Assembly: GCA_964550855.1 (NCBI GenBank)
Contig: CAZKBQ010000023.1
Location: 1 to 64,000 of the forward strand
Source: JAGOBP01 sp964550855
GTDB taxonomy: Bacteria > Chloroflexota > Anaerolineae > Fen-1058
Length of the DNA: 64,000 nt
Direction: 5' to 3'
The translations under genes and the position numbers were made by a program. Position 1 is the stretch's first letter. The number at the start of each line of letters is the position of its first letter. The notes under the pieces were generated by a model that was not told where the DNA came from, searched no databases, and saw nothing but the letters and a program-made list of their open reading frames with translations. Below are positions 41,794 to 50,782 of the stretch, one piece after another.

Positions 41794-42544
41794 CCGCGCT
41801 CAGGCCGCCCAGAAATGCCTCCGCCACACGCTGGAACTCCGCTGCATTGCTCCACATGAAAGGGTGATCGCCCGCGTCGCTCAGGTGCAATTGTGCGCCC
41901 GGTATCTGCGCCGCCATGCAACGCGCCTGTGATTCAACGTCCGGCAAAGCCGAATCCGCCCGGCTGGCCGTGATCAATACCGGGCAGCGAATCTGTCCCA
42001 ACCGCCCGCCGAAGATGTCGCCTCCGGTGGCGGCGCCGAAGCGCAGCAGCATGTCGCCGTCCGCCTCGACCACCTGCGCCCAATCGTCGCCGTGCGCGCC
42101 GCGCCAGAACGCGATCTGATCGGGTGTGTGCGCGTTGCGGAGATCGATCGCGGCGCGGATCGCAGCCGGTGGCCACCGGGCCACACAGCTGTCCGCGATG
42201 GCCGCGCGAAGCCGATCGGGATGATGAATGGCCGCCAGCAGCGTGACCATGCCGCCGCCGCTCGTCCCCATCACCAGCGCTTGATCTTCGCCTAGATGAT
42301 CGATCAACGCGGCGGCATCACGCGCGCCCTGCGCCCACCAGTCCGCCGGCCAGTGCGCCAGCCGATCGGATTGACCTGTGCCCCAAAAATCGATCGACAC
42401 GGCGTGATAACGTTCGCCCCAGTAGGCCAGGTCGTTGACGTGCTGCGCCGACGAGGCGGTGTTGCCGGGCAGGATCAACAGCAGCGGCCCGGCGCCACAC
42501 TCGCGATAAAACAGTTGATGTCCGGCAGACTGAAAGAACGGCAT
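41774..42544 (-). CDS. Alpha/beta-fold hydrolase
   Basis: This 256-residue protein starts MPFFQSAGHQLFYRECGAG and has LLILPGNTASS, FWGTGQSDRL, the nucleophile elbow VMGTSGGGMVTLLAAIHHP with Ser, Asp in TASRADSALPD and His in SDAGDHPFMW. The family covers esterases, lactonases and peptidases; no substrate can be assigned. The stop at 41774 overlaps the DUF6504-like gene by 20 bp in a convergent arrangement. It is the last of a minus-strand series. Confidence 0.85.
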   Translation of the reverse strand: MPFFQSAGHQLFYRECGAGPLLLILPGNTASSAQHVNDLAYWGERYHAVSIDFWGTGQSDRLAHWPADWWAQGARDAAALIDHLGEDQALVMGTSGGGMVTLLAAIHHPDRLRAAIADSCVARWPPAAIRAAIDLRNAHTPDQIAFWRGAHGDDWAQVVEADGDMLLRFGAATGGDIFGGRLGQIRCPVLITASRADSALPDVESQARCMAAQIPGAQLHLSDAGDHPFMWSNAAEFQRVAEAFLGGLSAVTAAPE

Positions 42545-42554
42545 GAGTTTTGGG

Positions 42555-43373
42555 CTAATCGGCGCGCGGCGTGAAATACGTCGAGAGGCGGATGGCGGCG
42601 GCCACCAGCGGCAGACCCATCACAAACGGGGCGATGACGGCCATGCCTTCGACGTTATTGCTGCCGTTAGCAATCAGCACGCCGCCATAAGCGATCAATG
42701 GCAGCGCGGCCACCGATCGGGTGAGTGAACCGATCGGGCGCGGCTTGAACCGGCTCTCATACAGCCGATACGCGGTATATACGGTGAACGTCGTCAACAG
42801 CCAGCCCGCAAAGTTTTGCACGGGCACGCCGTAATACGGGCCGCCCTGCTCCCACACCCACGCCGTCATCACCGCCTGCGTCAACAACGGATCGACGACC
42901 AGATCCCAGGCCGTCATCACCATGGCGGAGAGGAAGGCCAGGCCCAGGAGACGGCCGAGTCCGCCGCGACTGCCGGTCGGTTGCCCATCGACGATCAGGT
43001 TGGCGATGACGTAGCTGGGATAGATCATCATGAACCACGCGATGGGAATCAGCAGCGGCACGTGGCCGAGTTTGGGGCCGAGCTGCGCGGTGTAATGATA
43101 CGGGCCGTAGATCGCGCCGGTCGCCACCCCCACCTGTTCATAGGTCCATGAGATCGCGGCGCTCAGCGCGAAGAAGATCAGGCTGTGCCGCCAGCCCAGC
43201 GCCACCATCGCGTGCGTCAGGCTGAAGACCATCACCAACAGCGTGCTGAAACTGATGCCGCCCGGCAGACTGGGCAAGACGACGATGGGCGTCAGGACAA
43301 TGCGAATGATGCCTTGATACAGGAACAAGGCCAACGCCGCCAATGAAATGCCCAGCAGCACACGTCGAGACAT
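42555..43373 (-). CDS. CruF-like carotenoid biosynthesis membrane protein
   Basis: This 272-residue membrane protein has six to seven TM helices. Charged residues around helix 3 (ISWTYEQVGVATGAIYGPYHY), the conserved MVMTAWDLVVDPLLTQAVMT and the YYGVPVQNFAGWLLTTF motifs are those of the CruF/carotenoid synthesis family (PF04240). CruF hydrates gamma-carotene at the 1' end in myxol-type pathways. No other carotenoid gene lies in the window, so the call rests on sequence only. ATG 43373 was chosen within a longer open frame. The acetyltransferase gene ends 11 nt upstream on the same strand. Confidence 0.8.
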   Translation of the reverse strand: MSRRVLLGISLAALALFLYQGIIRIVLTPIVVLPSLPGGISFSTLLVMVFSLTHAMVALGWRHSLIFFALSAAISWTYEQVGVATGAIYGPYHYTAQLGPKLGHVPLLIPIAWFMMIYPSYVIANLIVDGQPTGSRGGLGRLLGLAFLSAMVMTAWDLVVDPLLTQAVMTAWVWEQGGPYYGVPVQNFAGWLLTTFTVYTAYRLYESRFKPRPIGSLTRSVAALPLIAYGGVLIANGSNNVEGMAVIAPFVMGLPLVAAAIRLSTYFTPRAD

Positions 43374-43384
43374 GGCGGGCTCTT

Positions 43385-43945
43385 TCACAATTCGCGGATG
43401 ACGCGGCAGGGGTTGCCAGCGGCGAAGACGTTGGCCGGGATGTTTTTGGTGACCACGCTGCCCGCGCCGATGGTGGTGTTGTCGCCGATGGTGACGTTCT
43501 GGCAGATGATGGCGCCGCCGCCCACCCACACGTTGCGGCCGATGGTGATGGGCGCGGCCAGTTCCGGCCCTTTGATGCGCTCGGCGGCGACCAGCGGATG
43601 ATAGGCCGCATACAGCTGCACGTTTGGCCCGAACTGCGTGTTGTCGCCGATGCGGATCTCGGCGCAATCCAGTGCCACGCAGTTGAAGTTGAAGAAGATG
43701 TTGTCGCCCAGGTGCAGATGCGCGCCGTAATCGCAGTAAAACGGCGGCTCAATCCACACGTTCTGCCCCATACTGCCCAGCAGCTCACGCAGTAGCGCCT
43801 CGCGCTGGGCGGGGTCTTCTTGCAGCATCAGGTTGTACAGTCGGGTCAGCCGCCGCGCGCGCATGCGCATCGCCACCAGCTCGGGATCGTTGGCGATGTA
43901 CAGTTCGCCCGCCAGCATCTTGTCACGTTCGGTCGCCATGTGCAT
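43385..43945 (-). CDS. Maa/NodL-type sugar O-acetyltransferase
   Basis: This 186-residue protein has the N-terminal maltose-acetyltransferase helix pair (ERDKMLAGELYIANDPELV) and a left-handed beta-helix of hexapeptide repeats (VGGGAIICQNVTIGDNTTIG, AGSVVTKNIPANVFAAGNP). The active-site His is in YAAYHPL. It transfers an acetyl group to a sugar; the sugar is unknown. It lies between CruF and PepF on the minus strand with gaps of 11 and 5 nt, so the three are co-transcribed. Confidence 0.9.
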   Translation of the reverse strand: MHMATERDKMLAGELYIANDPELVAMRMRARRLTRLYNLMLQEDPAQREALLRELLGSMGQNVWIEPPFYCDYGAHLHLGDNIFFNFNCVALDCAEIRIGDNTQFGPNVQLYAAYHPLVAAERIKGPELAAPITIGRNVWVGGGAIICQNVTIGDNTTIGAGSVVTKNIPANVFAAGNPCRVIREL

Positions 43946-43950
43946 TGACC

Positions 43951-45756
43951 CTAACCGACGATCTGTTCCAGCCGATCGACGTAGCCCGCCAGCACCTCGA
44001 AGGCCGCTTCCACCGGCTCGGGCCGGGTAAGATCGACGCCCGCGATCTGCAGTGCGTCGATCGGATACACCGACGAACCGGCTTTCAGGAAGCGCAGATA
44101 ATCCTGCGCGGCCATCGGCTCGCCCGATCGCACTCGCCGGGCCAGCGCGTTCGCGCCGGAGATACCGGTGGCATATTGGAAGACGTAGTAATCGGCGTAC
44201 AGATGACCAAACTCCGCCCAGATGATGCCGATGCGATCGCGGTCCATGTCCAGCTCGCCGCCAAAGCCCTCGGCGAAGAGATCGGCCATCAGGCCGTTAA
44301 GGGTCTGCGCGTTGACGCCCTCGCCGCGCTGCACGCGCTGATGCACTTCCAGTTCAAACCGCGCCAGCGTGGGCATCTGGAAGAAGTAGCGCAGGAAGTT
44401 GGTCATGGCCTCTTCGACGACGGCCAGTTGAAACAACGGATCAGGCTGCGTCGCCAGCAGATGCGCGCGCACCATGGCCTGATGGAAGTTGGACGCGACC
44501 TCGGCCACAAAGTTGGCGTAGCCGGTGTACACCCACGGCTGCGTCGCAAACGTCAGGTACGAGTGCAGGGAATGGCCCAGTTCGTGCGCCAGCGTGCTCA
44601 GGCTCATCAGCGTGCCGGCAAAGCTCATCATGATGAAGGGCGAGGTGCCCTTGACGCCGGTGGAAAACGCGCCCTGCCCCTTGCCCCGATTGGGCATGGC
44701 GTCCACCCAGCGCTCCTCCAGACAGCCGCGCCGGATGACGTTCACGTAATCGTCGCCCAACGGAGCCAGCCCCGCGCAAATCATCTCCACCGCCTGCTCA
44801 AACGAGACGCGCGGGCCGCCCTCGGTCAGCGGCGCCCACAGATCGTAGTAGCGCAGCGCGTCCACCTTGAGCGCCTTGCGACGGATGCGCCAGTAGCGAT
44901 GCCACGTGGGCAGGTGGCGCTTGAACACGTCGATCAAATTGTGGAACACGGCCACCGGGATATTGTCTTCAAACAGCGTCATCGCCAGCGTCGAGTCATG
45001 CCGCCGCGCGCGCATGCGAAACACGCTCTGTTTCAACGACGTGATCAGATTGCCGGCCAGCGTGTTCTGATGCGCCAGATACTCGTCGCTGTAATGCTCC
45101 CACGCGGTGCGGCGCACTTCCCGATCGGCGCTCTGCACCAGCCCGGTGATCGTCCCCTGCGCCACCGCCTGTTCTGCGCCGTCGCGGCCGCGCGCGGGCG
45201 CAAACTTGAAGTCGGCGTTGGTCAGCAGGTGCATCGTCGTGCTCACACTGCCGAACGGATCGGCCAGCAGGCCCAGCAGTTCTTCCACCTCGGCCGAGCG
45301 CACGTGCGCCTGCTTGCGAAACAGGTTGTCGAAGTAGTGCGCATATACGGCCAACTGCGGATCGGCTTGCTGCCACTCAGCCAATCGATCCGGGCCGATG
45401 GCGATCAGTTCCGGCTCGACGAAGGCATACGCGGCCATCACCTGCCCGATCAGGCCGCTCGCCCGCCCGGCCATCGCCTGCGCCGCCTGGTCGTTGGAAT
45501 CGACGGCGGCGCTCATCTCGGCATACACCACCAGTTTCATGGCGCGCTGCTGCAGCGCATCGCGCGCCGCGAGCGCGGCCAGGACCGTCGGGCCGCCGTT
45601 TGCCAATCGGCCCTGAAACTGGGTCGCGTCGGCCAGCGCGTCGCTCACCGCTGTGAATTCGGTTTCCCACGCCGTCGTCGAAGCAAAGACGCTGGTGTCA
45701 TTCCAGCGGTAGCGTTCGGGCACTTCGTGATGCGTGGGCAGAGTCGTGTCGGTCAT
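43951..45756 (-). CDS. pepF: Oligoendopeptidase F (M3 family)
   Basis: This 601-residue metallopeptidase has the M3 zinc motif LAHELGHSLHSYL, with zinc ligands His391 and His395 and base Glu392; the third ligand comes from a downstream Glu in FVAEVASNF. The start MTDTTLPTHHEVPERYRWNDTS is typical of PepF. The length fits (about 600). It cleaves short peptides in the cytoplasm. The gene starts 5 nt before the acetyltransferase on the minus strand and is preceded by a strong terminator for the upstream phosphofructokinase. Confidence 0.93.
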   Translation of the reverse strand: MTDTTLPTHHEVPERYRWNDTSVFASTTAWETEFTAVSDALADATQFQGRLANGGPTVLAALAARDALQQRAMKLVVYAEMSAAVDSNDQAAQAMAGRASGLIGQVMAAYAFVEPELIAIGPDRLAEWQQADPQLAVYAHYFDNLFRKQAHVRSAEVEELLGLLADPFGSVSTTMHLLTNADFKFAPARGRDGAEQAVAQGTITGLVQSADREVRRTAWEHYSDEYLAHQNTLAGNLITSLKQSVFRMRARRHDSTLAMTLFEDNIPVAVFHNLIDVFKRHLPTWHRYWRIRRKALKVDALRYYDLWAPLTEGGPRVSFEQAVEMICAGLAPLGDDYVNVIRRGCLEERWVDAMPNRGKGQGAFSTGVKGTSPFIMMSFAGTLMSLSTLAHELGHSLHSYLTFATQPWVYTGYANFVAEVASNFHQAMVRAHLLATQPDPLFQLAVVEEAMTNFLRYFFQMPTLARFELEVHQRVQRGEGVNAQTLNGLMADLFAEGFGGELDMDRDRIGIIWAEFGHLYADYYVFQYATGISGANALARRVRSGEPMAAQDYLRFLKAGSSVYPIDALQIAGVDLTRPEPVEAAFEVLAGYVDRLEQIVG

Positions 45757-45767
45757 GGTCCTCTCCG

Positions 45768-45801
45768 AAAAAAGACCTGTCAGGCGCCGCCTGACAGGTC
45801 T
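45768..45801 (-). terminator. Strong intrinsic terminator after the phosphofructokinase gene
   Basis: A 12-bp perfect stem (AGACCTGTCAGG, 45773-45784, and CCTGACAGGTCT, 45790-45801) with a 5-nt loop; six A at 45768-45773 give a U-run on the minus strand. Confidence 0.93.
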
Positions 45802-45812
45802 AAGGGCATCTA

Positions 45813-47018
45813 CTAACCCTCGCTGGTCATGATGAACAGCGGTGTCATCTCAAAGCTGTGGTAGTACGGGCGATAACGTTCGGTGTTGTAGAAGCGCGGC
45901 ACGTTGACGACTTTCTTGGTGCTGGTCACGATGTCCAGCGGCAGGTTGTCGTAGCGGCCGTTCTTCAGCACCACCAGCCGCCCGTGGATGCCCTGCAGCA
46001 GCAGGTCCAGCGCCAGGTTGCCATAGGCCATCGGCACGATCGAATCAATGGCGTCCGGGTCGCCGCCGCGCACCAGGTAGCCCAGCTTCTGGTTGATGAT
46101 GTGGACTTCCTTGCCGTGGTTGTATTTGGCCGAGCGCTTCTGCACCTCCGACGAGACCAGATCGCCGATGCCGCCCAGCTTCATATGGCCGTAGGCGTCG
46201 GCGGCGGTGCTCTGGAAGATCATCTCGCCGCCCTCAAACATGGCGCCCTCCGACACGATGACGATGGCGTATTTGCTGGGCGCGCGGTTGCGATCGTACA
46301 CCAGCAGCTCGGTCAGCCGCTCGATGTCGAAGCGGTGCTCCGGGATCACGCAGCGGTTGGCCGCGCCTGCCATGGTGGGCAACATCGCCGTGAAGCCCGC
46401 GTAGCGCCCGAAGACCTCCAGCACCATGATGCGCTCGTGCGAGCCGGCCGAAGTGCGCAGGCTGTTGACCATCTCGATGGTGCGCGTGACGCACGTGCTG
46501 AAGCCGATGCAGTAATCGGTGCCGGGCACGTCGTTGTCCATGGTCTTGGGAATGGCGATGACCTTGAAGCCCTGCTTGTACAGGTGCACGCCGTAGCTCA
46601 GCGTGTCGTCGCCGCCGATCGGGATCAGATAGTCGATGCCCAACCAGTCGAGGTTCTTCAGGACTTCGGGCGTCAGATCGTTCACCGGTTCGGTGTACGT
46701 GTCCTTCAGGTGCGGGGGCACGCTGTCCTGCTTCACATTGCTGGGCCGCGTGCGCGAGGTGTGCAAGAACGTGCCGCCGGTGCGCCCGGCCCGATTGACG
46801 ATCTCCTCGGTCAGCACCTGATAGTTGTTGCTGTTGTCGTAGTCCGGTTCGCGCACGATGTCGATCAGGCCGCCCCAGCCGCGCCGGAAGCCGATCACTT
46901 CCCAGCCTTCGCGCAGCGCACGAACCGTCACGGCGCGGATGGCCGGATTGAGGCCGGGCACATCGCCGCCGCCCGTCAGGATGCCGATGCGTTTTTTGCC
47001 GCTGCTTGCCATTGCCAT
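45813..47018 (-). CDS. 6-phosphofructokinase with PPi-type active-site residues
   Basis: This 401-residue protein has the PFK start KKRIGILTGGGDVPGLNPAI and VFGRYAGFTAMLP. The donor-deciding residues are Asp138 in IPIGGDDTLSYG and Lys158 in IPKTMDNDVPGTD. In ATP-dependent enzymes these are Gly and Gly; Asp plus Lys is the hallmark of pyrophosphate-dependent PFK. It likely phosphorylates fructose-6-phosphate with PPi, reversibly. The ATG at 47018 has a GGAGG upstream. An N-terminal extension to 47108 overlaps the PlsY gene and was rejected. A terminator follows. Confidence 0.9.
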   Translation of the reverse strand: MAMASSGKKRIGILTGGGDVPGLNPAIRAVTVRALREGWEVIGFRRGWGGLIDIVREPDYDNSNNYQVLTEEIVNRAGRTGGTFLHTSRTRPSNVKQDSVPPHLKDTYTEPVNDLTPEVLKNLDWLGIDYLIPIGGDDTLSYGVHLYKQGFKVIAIPKTMDNDVPGTDYCIGFSTCVTRTIEMVNSLRTSAGSHERIMVLEVFGRYAGFTAMLPTMAGAANRCVIPEHRFDIERLTELLVYDRNRAPSKYAIVIVSEGAMFEGGEMIFQSTAADAYGHMKLGGIGDLVSSEVQKRSAKYNHGKEVHIINQKLGYLVRGGDPDAIDSIVPMAYGNLALDLLLQGIHGRLVVLKNGRYDNLPLDIVTSTKKVVNVPRFYNTERYRPYYHSFEMTPLFIMTSEG

Positions 47019-47079
47019 GCTGCTGCCTCCGCCAAAAGAAAGGATAAGTCGGCGAGGAGAAATCTCGCCGATCGGGTAA

Positions 47080-47826
47080 TTAGAACGACTTGCCCACACG
47101 CGGCACACGCGGCTCAGTGCCGTCGATCAGCCGCTTGATATTGGGCCGCAGGGCATAAGCAATAATCAGGAACGAGCCAACCGCGTACACCGCAAATTCC
47201 CACGGGCCGCCGCCCAGCGCCGCCCGCACCGCAAACACCACCGCCAGCGCTGCCGCAATGAGGAGCGACGACAGCGACGCGATGCGGATCAGCCACCAGC
47301 CCAGCAAAAACAGCGGCATCGCAAACAGCAGCGAGGGGATCCATAGCACGGTGCTGACGCCGATGTTGGTCATGGTGCCCGCGCCGCCGCGAAAGGCCAG
47401 AAACACCGGCGCATTGTGGCCCAGCACCGCCCCCCAGCCCGCTGTCACCAGCGGCCAGTAGCTGCCCGGCAGCATCATCGCCCCGAAGACCACCGCCACC
47501 GCGCCTTTCAACAGATCCGCAATCACGGCAAACACCGCCGGGCCAAAACCGGCCGATCGGAGCACGTTGGTGCCGCCCGTGCGCCCACTGCCCACTTCGC
47601 GGATGTCGCGCTCGCTCGCCACTCCCACAATCAAATAACCAAACGGAATCGAGCCGATCAAATAGCCGCCCAGCGCGGCCGCGGCCAATCGCACACCCTG
47701 CGGCCACGCCGCCGCCGTCTGCACCAGCCAGTGATTGACGGCATTGTCCGTAAGAAACACCAGAAACACCAGGCACGCCGCCGCCAATCCCAAAGCCGCC
47801 CCCGTCCGATACACTCGTCGCTTCAT
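47080..47826 (-). CDS. plsY: Glycerol-3-phosphate acyltransferase PlsY
   Basis: This 248-residue membrane protein has six to seven TM helices and the PlsY motifs GYLIGSIPFGYLIVG, REVGSGRTGGTNVLR (a variant of the usual SGNIGATN) and GHNAPVFLAFRGGAGTMTN. It acylates glycerol-3-phosphate at sn-1 with acyl-phosphate, the first step of membrane lipid synthesis. The motif-1 variant Arg-Thr-Gly for Asn-Ile-Gly is unusual but keeps the glycines. It is 61 nt upstream of the phosphofructokinase on the same strand. Confidence 0.87.
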   Translation of the reverse strand: MKRRVYRTGAALGLAAACLVFLVFLTDNAVNHWLVQTAAAWPQGVRLAAAALGGYLIGSIPFGYLIVGVASERDIREVGSGRTGGTNVLRSAGFGPAVFAVIADLLKGAVAVVFGAMMLPGSYWPLVTAGWGAVLGHNAPVFLAFRGGAGTMTNIGVSTVLWIPSLLFAMPLFLLGWWLIRIASLSSLLIAAALAVVFAVRAALGGGPWEFAVYAVGSFLIIAYALRPNIKRLIDGTEPRVPRVGKSF

Positions 47827-47880
47827 GCGCCTCCTACGCGGTTGGTTATCGCGAACTATAACCCCGCGGCCATCAATTCG

Positions 47881-48279
47881 TCACTCTACCACCACGGACA
47901 CTTCACTCACGCGCCCCTCGCTGATCCGGAAGCCGCGCGCGCCCGGCGGCGACTGATTGAGCGCGATGATGATGTACACCGACTCTGGATACATGGCTTG
48001 CGCGATGTCGGTTGGTGATGGCACGGGCGGCCCGGCCGGATGCGAGTGGAAGATGCCCAGCGGCTCGAAGTCGCAAACCATCATCGCTTCGATGAATTCG
48101 CGCCCGTCCATTTGATAGGCCACCGGGCTGTGCAGCACATTCGGCACCGGCAGCACCGCCTCAACCCGATCGGCCTTCCCGGCCAACAGGCCGCACCGTT
48201 CTTCCGACCGATCGGCCAGCACATGTGCCAGCATCGCTTCAAACTGCGCGCGGGTGAAAACAATCGCCTCGACCGACAT
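47881..48279 (-). CDS. M67 (JAMM/MPN+) family metallopeptidase
   Basis: This 132-residue protein carries the full JAMM metal site: Glu27 in SEERCGLLAG, His78 and His80 in IFHSHPAGPPVPSPTD, with Ser88 and Asp91. Bacterial M67 proteins remove ubiquitin-like modifiers or act in cysteine biosynthesis by processing sulfur-carrier proteins (Mec+). No sulfur-carrier gene is adjacent. It lies on the minus strand behind a terminator for the ATPase gene. Confidence 0.9.
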   Translation of the reverse strand: MSVEAIVFTRAQFEAMLAHVLADRSEERCGLLAGKADRVEAVLPVPNVLHSPVAYQMDGREFIEAMMVCDFEPLGIFHSHPAGPPVPSPTDIAQAMYPESVYIIIALNQSPPGARGFRISEGRVSEVSVVVE

Positions 48280-48325
48280 GCCGCCGATTATACCGCCATG
48301 TCAGGCAAGTTCCAATCGGGGACAC

Positions 48326-48358
48326 AAAAACGCCCGCCGGTCTTGAAAACCGACGGGC
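48326..48358 (-). terminator. Intrinsic terminator of the ATPase operon
   Basis: A 10-bp stem with one G-U pair on the minus strand (GCCCGCCGGT, 48332-48341, and ACCGACGGGC, 48349-48358); five A at 48326-48330 form the U-run. It lies downstream of the P-type ATPase gene and before the JAMM gene. Confidence 0.85.
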
Positions 48359-48396
48359 TTTCTCGCGCGATCAAGTTGCCGGCGCCTGGCCGCTGC

Positions 48397-50751
48397 TCAA
48401 CCGCGATACGCCAGCAATCGTAAACCGTTGAGCGACACCAGCACCGTGCCGCCCTCGTGCCCGAAGACCGCCAGCGGCAGCGACAGGCCGGCCGCAAAGA
48501 TCGACACCAGCATCACGCCGATCATGAACAGCGCAAAGCCCAGGTTCATCACCAGCGTCCGGCGCGTTTGTCGGCTCAGGCCGATGGCATAGGGAATACG
48601 CCGCAGATCGTTCGACAGCAGCACCACGTCGGCCGTCTCCAGTGCCACGTCGGTGCCCGCCGCGCCCATGGCGATGCCCAGCGTGGCTGCGGCCAGCGCG
48701 GGCGCGTCGTTGACGCCGTCGCCCACCATGGCCACCGTGCCGTACCGCGCCTTCAACTCCTTGACGATGCGCAGCTTGTCCTCCGGCAGCAGATCGGCAT
48801 ACACCTCGTCCACGCCGGTCTGCGCGCCGATGGCCTGCCCCACCCGCGCGTTGTCGCCGGTCAGCATCACCACACGCTCCACGCCCACGCGCTTAAGCGC
48901 CTGCACCACCTCGCGCGCCTCGGACCGCACCACATCGGCGATGCCCAACACGCCCAGCACATCCGCCCGATTGCCGGTCACCTGCGCCACGATCACCGGC
49001 GTCACGCCCGCGTTTTCCAGACGATCGATCTCCGCGCGGCCGTCCTGCCACCCGATCGATTCAAACGACTCGAAGAAGCGCGGCCCGCCGATGTACACCT
49101 CCCGATCGGCCACCCGCGCCCGCACGCCGCGCCCCACCGCCGCCTGAAAATTCGTCGCGTCCGGCCAGTGCAGGTCGCGGGCGCGCGCGGCCTTGACCAC
49201 CGCCTGCGCCAGCGGATGTTCAGACTTGGTCTCCACGGCGGCCGCCAGCCGCAGCAGTTCAGCTTCATCGCCGGCCCAGCCGATCGAGGGCGCCGGCCAC
49301 GCTTTGATGGCCGTCACCTGTGGCTTGCCCTCGGTCAGCGTGCCGGTCTTGTCAAAGGCGATGACCTTGATCGTCGCGGCCTGCTCCACGTGCACGCCGC
49401 CTTTGAAGAGCACACCGCGCCGCGCGCCGTTGCCGATGGCCGACAGGATCGACGCGGGCGTGCTGATCACCAGTGCGCACGGCGACGCGGCCACCATCAC
49501 CGTCATGGCGCGATAAAACGCCGTATCCAGGCTTTCGCCAAACAGCCATGGCGGCAGCACAATCAACAACCCGGTCAGGCTGATGACCAGCCAGGCGTAC
49601 ACCTGCTCAAATTTGTCGATGAACCGCTGGGTGCGCGCCTTCTCGCTCTGCGCGTCTTCCACCAATTTGATCATGCGCGCGATGGTGGAATCCTTGGCCA
49701 GGCGGGTCACGCGCACCTCCAGCCCGCCGCTTTGATTGATGGTGCCGGCCAGCACCGGGCTATCCGGTCGTTTGGACACCGGCATCGATTCGCCCGTGAT
49801 CGAAGCCTGATCGACCGCGCTTTCGCCTTCGATCACGACGCCATCCACCGGGATGCGTTCACCCGGCCGCACGATGACGCGATCGTTGAGGACAAGTTTC
49901 TCGATCGGCAGCAGCACGTTGCGCCCGCCGCGCCGCACCAGCGCCTGCGCAGGCCGCAGCTGCATCAGCGCGCGGATGGCGCTGCGCGTGCGATCGAGCG
50001 CGAATGCTTGCAGCACATTGGACAACGAGAACAGGAACAACAGCATGGCGCCCTCAAACGGCGAGCCGACGATCCACGCACCGGCCGCGGCCAACACCAT
50101 CAGCAGATCCACGTCCAGGGTGCGCCGCTGCAGCGCCTCCAGGCCGCCCTTCAGGCCAAAAGCGCCGCCTGCGATGTAGGCCACGGCAAACGCGAGATTG
50201 ACGGCCAGCGGCGCGGCGCCGGCGCGCTCCAACCCGCCGCCGATCAGCATCGCCACCAGCGTGATGGCGGTGAAGATCGCCTCCAGCCGATTGGCGGTAA
50301 GCCAGCCGCTCAGCCGCCGCCACGCAGCGGGCGCGGTGGGCATCGGCTCGTCGGGCGTCATCACCACGTCGAGCTGCTGCGCGGGCACCTCGCCCGCATA
50401 CGTCACGCTCAGCTGGCCGTTGGCGTAGCTGGCGGTGGCGCGCCGCACCGTCTCGCGGCGGGCCAACTGCTGCTGCAGCGCCAGCGCACAGGTGGCGCAG
50501 GCTTCAGTGGCGCGCGATCGACACGCCGCAAAGCGATCGAGCACGGCGGGCTGCACCTGCCGCGCCAGCCGCACGATTTCGGGGTCGGACAACCGATCGG
50601 GATCGTAATCGAACGCGATCGTTTCGCGGCCCGGATCGAGCCGCACGTTCACCACGCCCGGCTCGCCGCCCACCGCTTCGTTAATCACGTTGAGGCAGGT
50701 CACGTCCAGCGGAGTCTCCAATGGTCGGTCGGATACAGTCTGATTGGTCAT
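48397..50751 (-). CDS. P1B-4-type metal-efflux P-type ATPase
   Basis: This 784-residue transporter has an N-terminal degenerate HMA-like domain (DVTCLNVINEA, then CATCALAL). Six to eight TM helices follow with the actuator TGES (ASITGESMPVS), the phosphorylation site FDKTGTLTEG, ATP-binding KSEHPLAQAV and GDGVND hinge. The TM6 metal motif is SPCALVIS and the last helix has HEGGTVLVSLN; SPC plus HEGG/ST is the P1B-4 signature, known for Co, Fe(II) or Zn efflux (CoaT, PfeT, CtpD). The gene is 31 nt behind the Fur/PerR-like gene in one operon, as expected for a PfeT-like iron exporter controlled by PerR. The metal is inferred. Confidence 0.92.
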   Translation of the reverse strand: MTNQTVSDRPLETPLDVTCLNVINEAVGGEPGVVNVRLDPGRETIAFDYDPDRLSDPEIVRLARQVQPAVLDRFAACRSRATEACATCALALQQQLARRETVRRATASYANGQLSVTYAGEVPAQQLDVVMTPDEPMPTAPAAWRRLSGWLTANRLEAIFTAITLVAMLIGGGLERAGAAPLAVNLAFAVAYIAGGAFGLKGGLEALQRRTLDVDLLMVLAAAGAWIVGSPFEGAMLLFLFSLSNVLQAFALDRTRSAIRALMQLRPAQALVRRGGRNVLLPIEKLVLNDRVIVRPGERIPVDGVVIEGESAVDQASITGESMPVSKRPDSPVLAGTINQSGGLEVRVTRLAKDSTIARMIKLVEDAQSEKARTQRFIDKFEQVYAWLVISLTGLLIVLPPWLFGESLDTAFYRAMTVMVAASPCALVISTPASILSAIGNGARRGVLFKGGVHVEQAATIKVIAFDKTGTLTEGKPQVTAIKAWPAPSIGWAGDEAELLRLAAAVETKSEHPLAQAVVKAARARDLHWPDATNFQAAVGRGVRARVADREVYIGGPRFFESFESIGWQDGRAEIDRLENAGVTPVIVAQVTGNRADVLGVLGIADVVRSEAREVVQALKRVGVERVVMLTGDNARVGQAIGAQTGVDEVYADLLPEDKLRIVKELKARYGTVAMVGDGVNDAPALAAATLGIAMGAAGTDVALETADVVLLSNDLRRIPYAIGLSRQTRRTLVMNLGFALFMIGVMLVSIFAAGLSLPLAVFGHEGGTVLVSLNGLRLLAYRG

Positions 50752-50782
50752 GATAAGTAGTCACCCGTAGAATGAGATCGAT

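Noticed and set aside
43945..45816. Long plus-strand open frame (623 codons) opposite pepF
   Set aside because: Arg/His/Gln-rich shadow; the minus strand encodes a complete oligoendopeptidase F.
47019..47108. N-terminal extension of the phosphofructokinase
   Set aside because: It overlaps the PlsY coding end. A GGAGG stands before the internal ATG, which begins just ahead of the family motif.
45858..47138. Plus-strand open frame (426 codons) opposite the phosphofructokinase
   Set aside because: Shadow of a gene with clear PFK motifs and a terminator on its own strand.
48457..50760. Long plus-strand open frame (767 codons) opposite the P-type ATPase
   Set aside because: Shadow of the ATPase gene, which has DKTGTLT, SPC and GDGVND motifs in the true frame.
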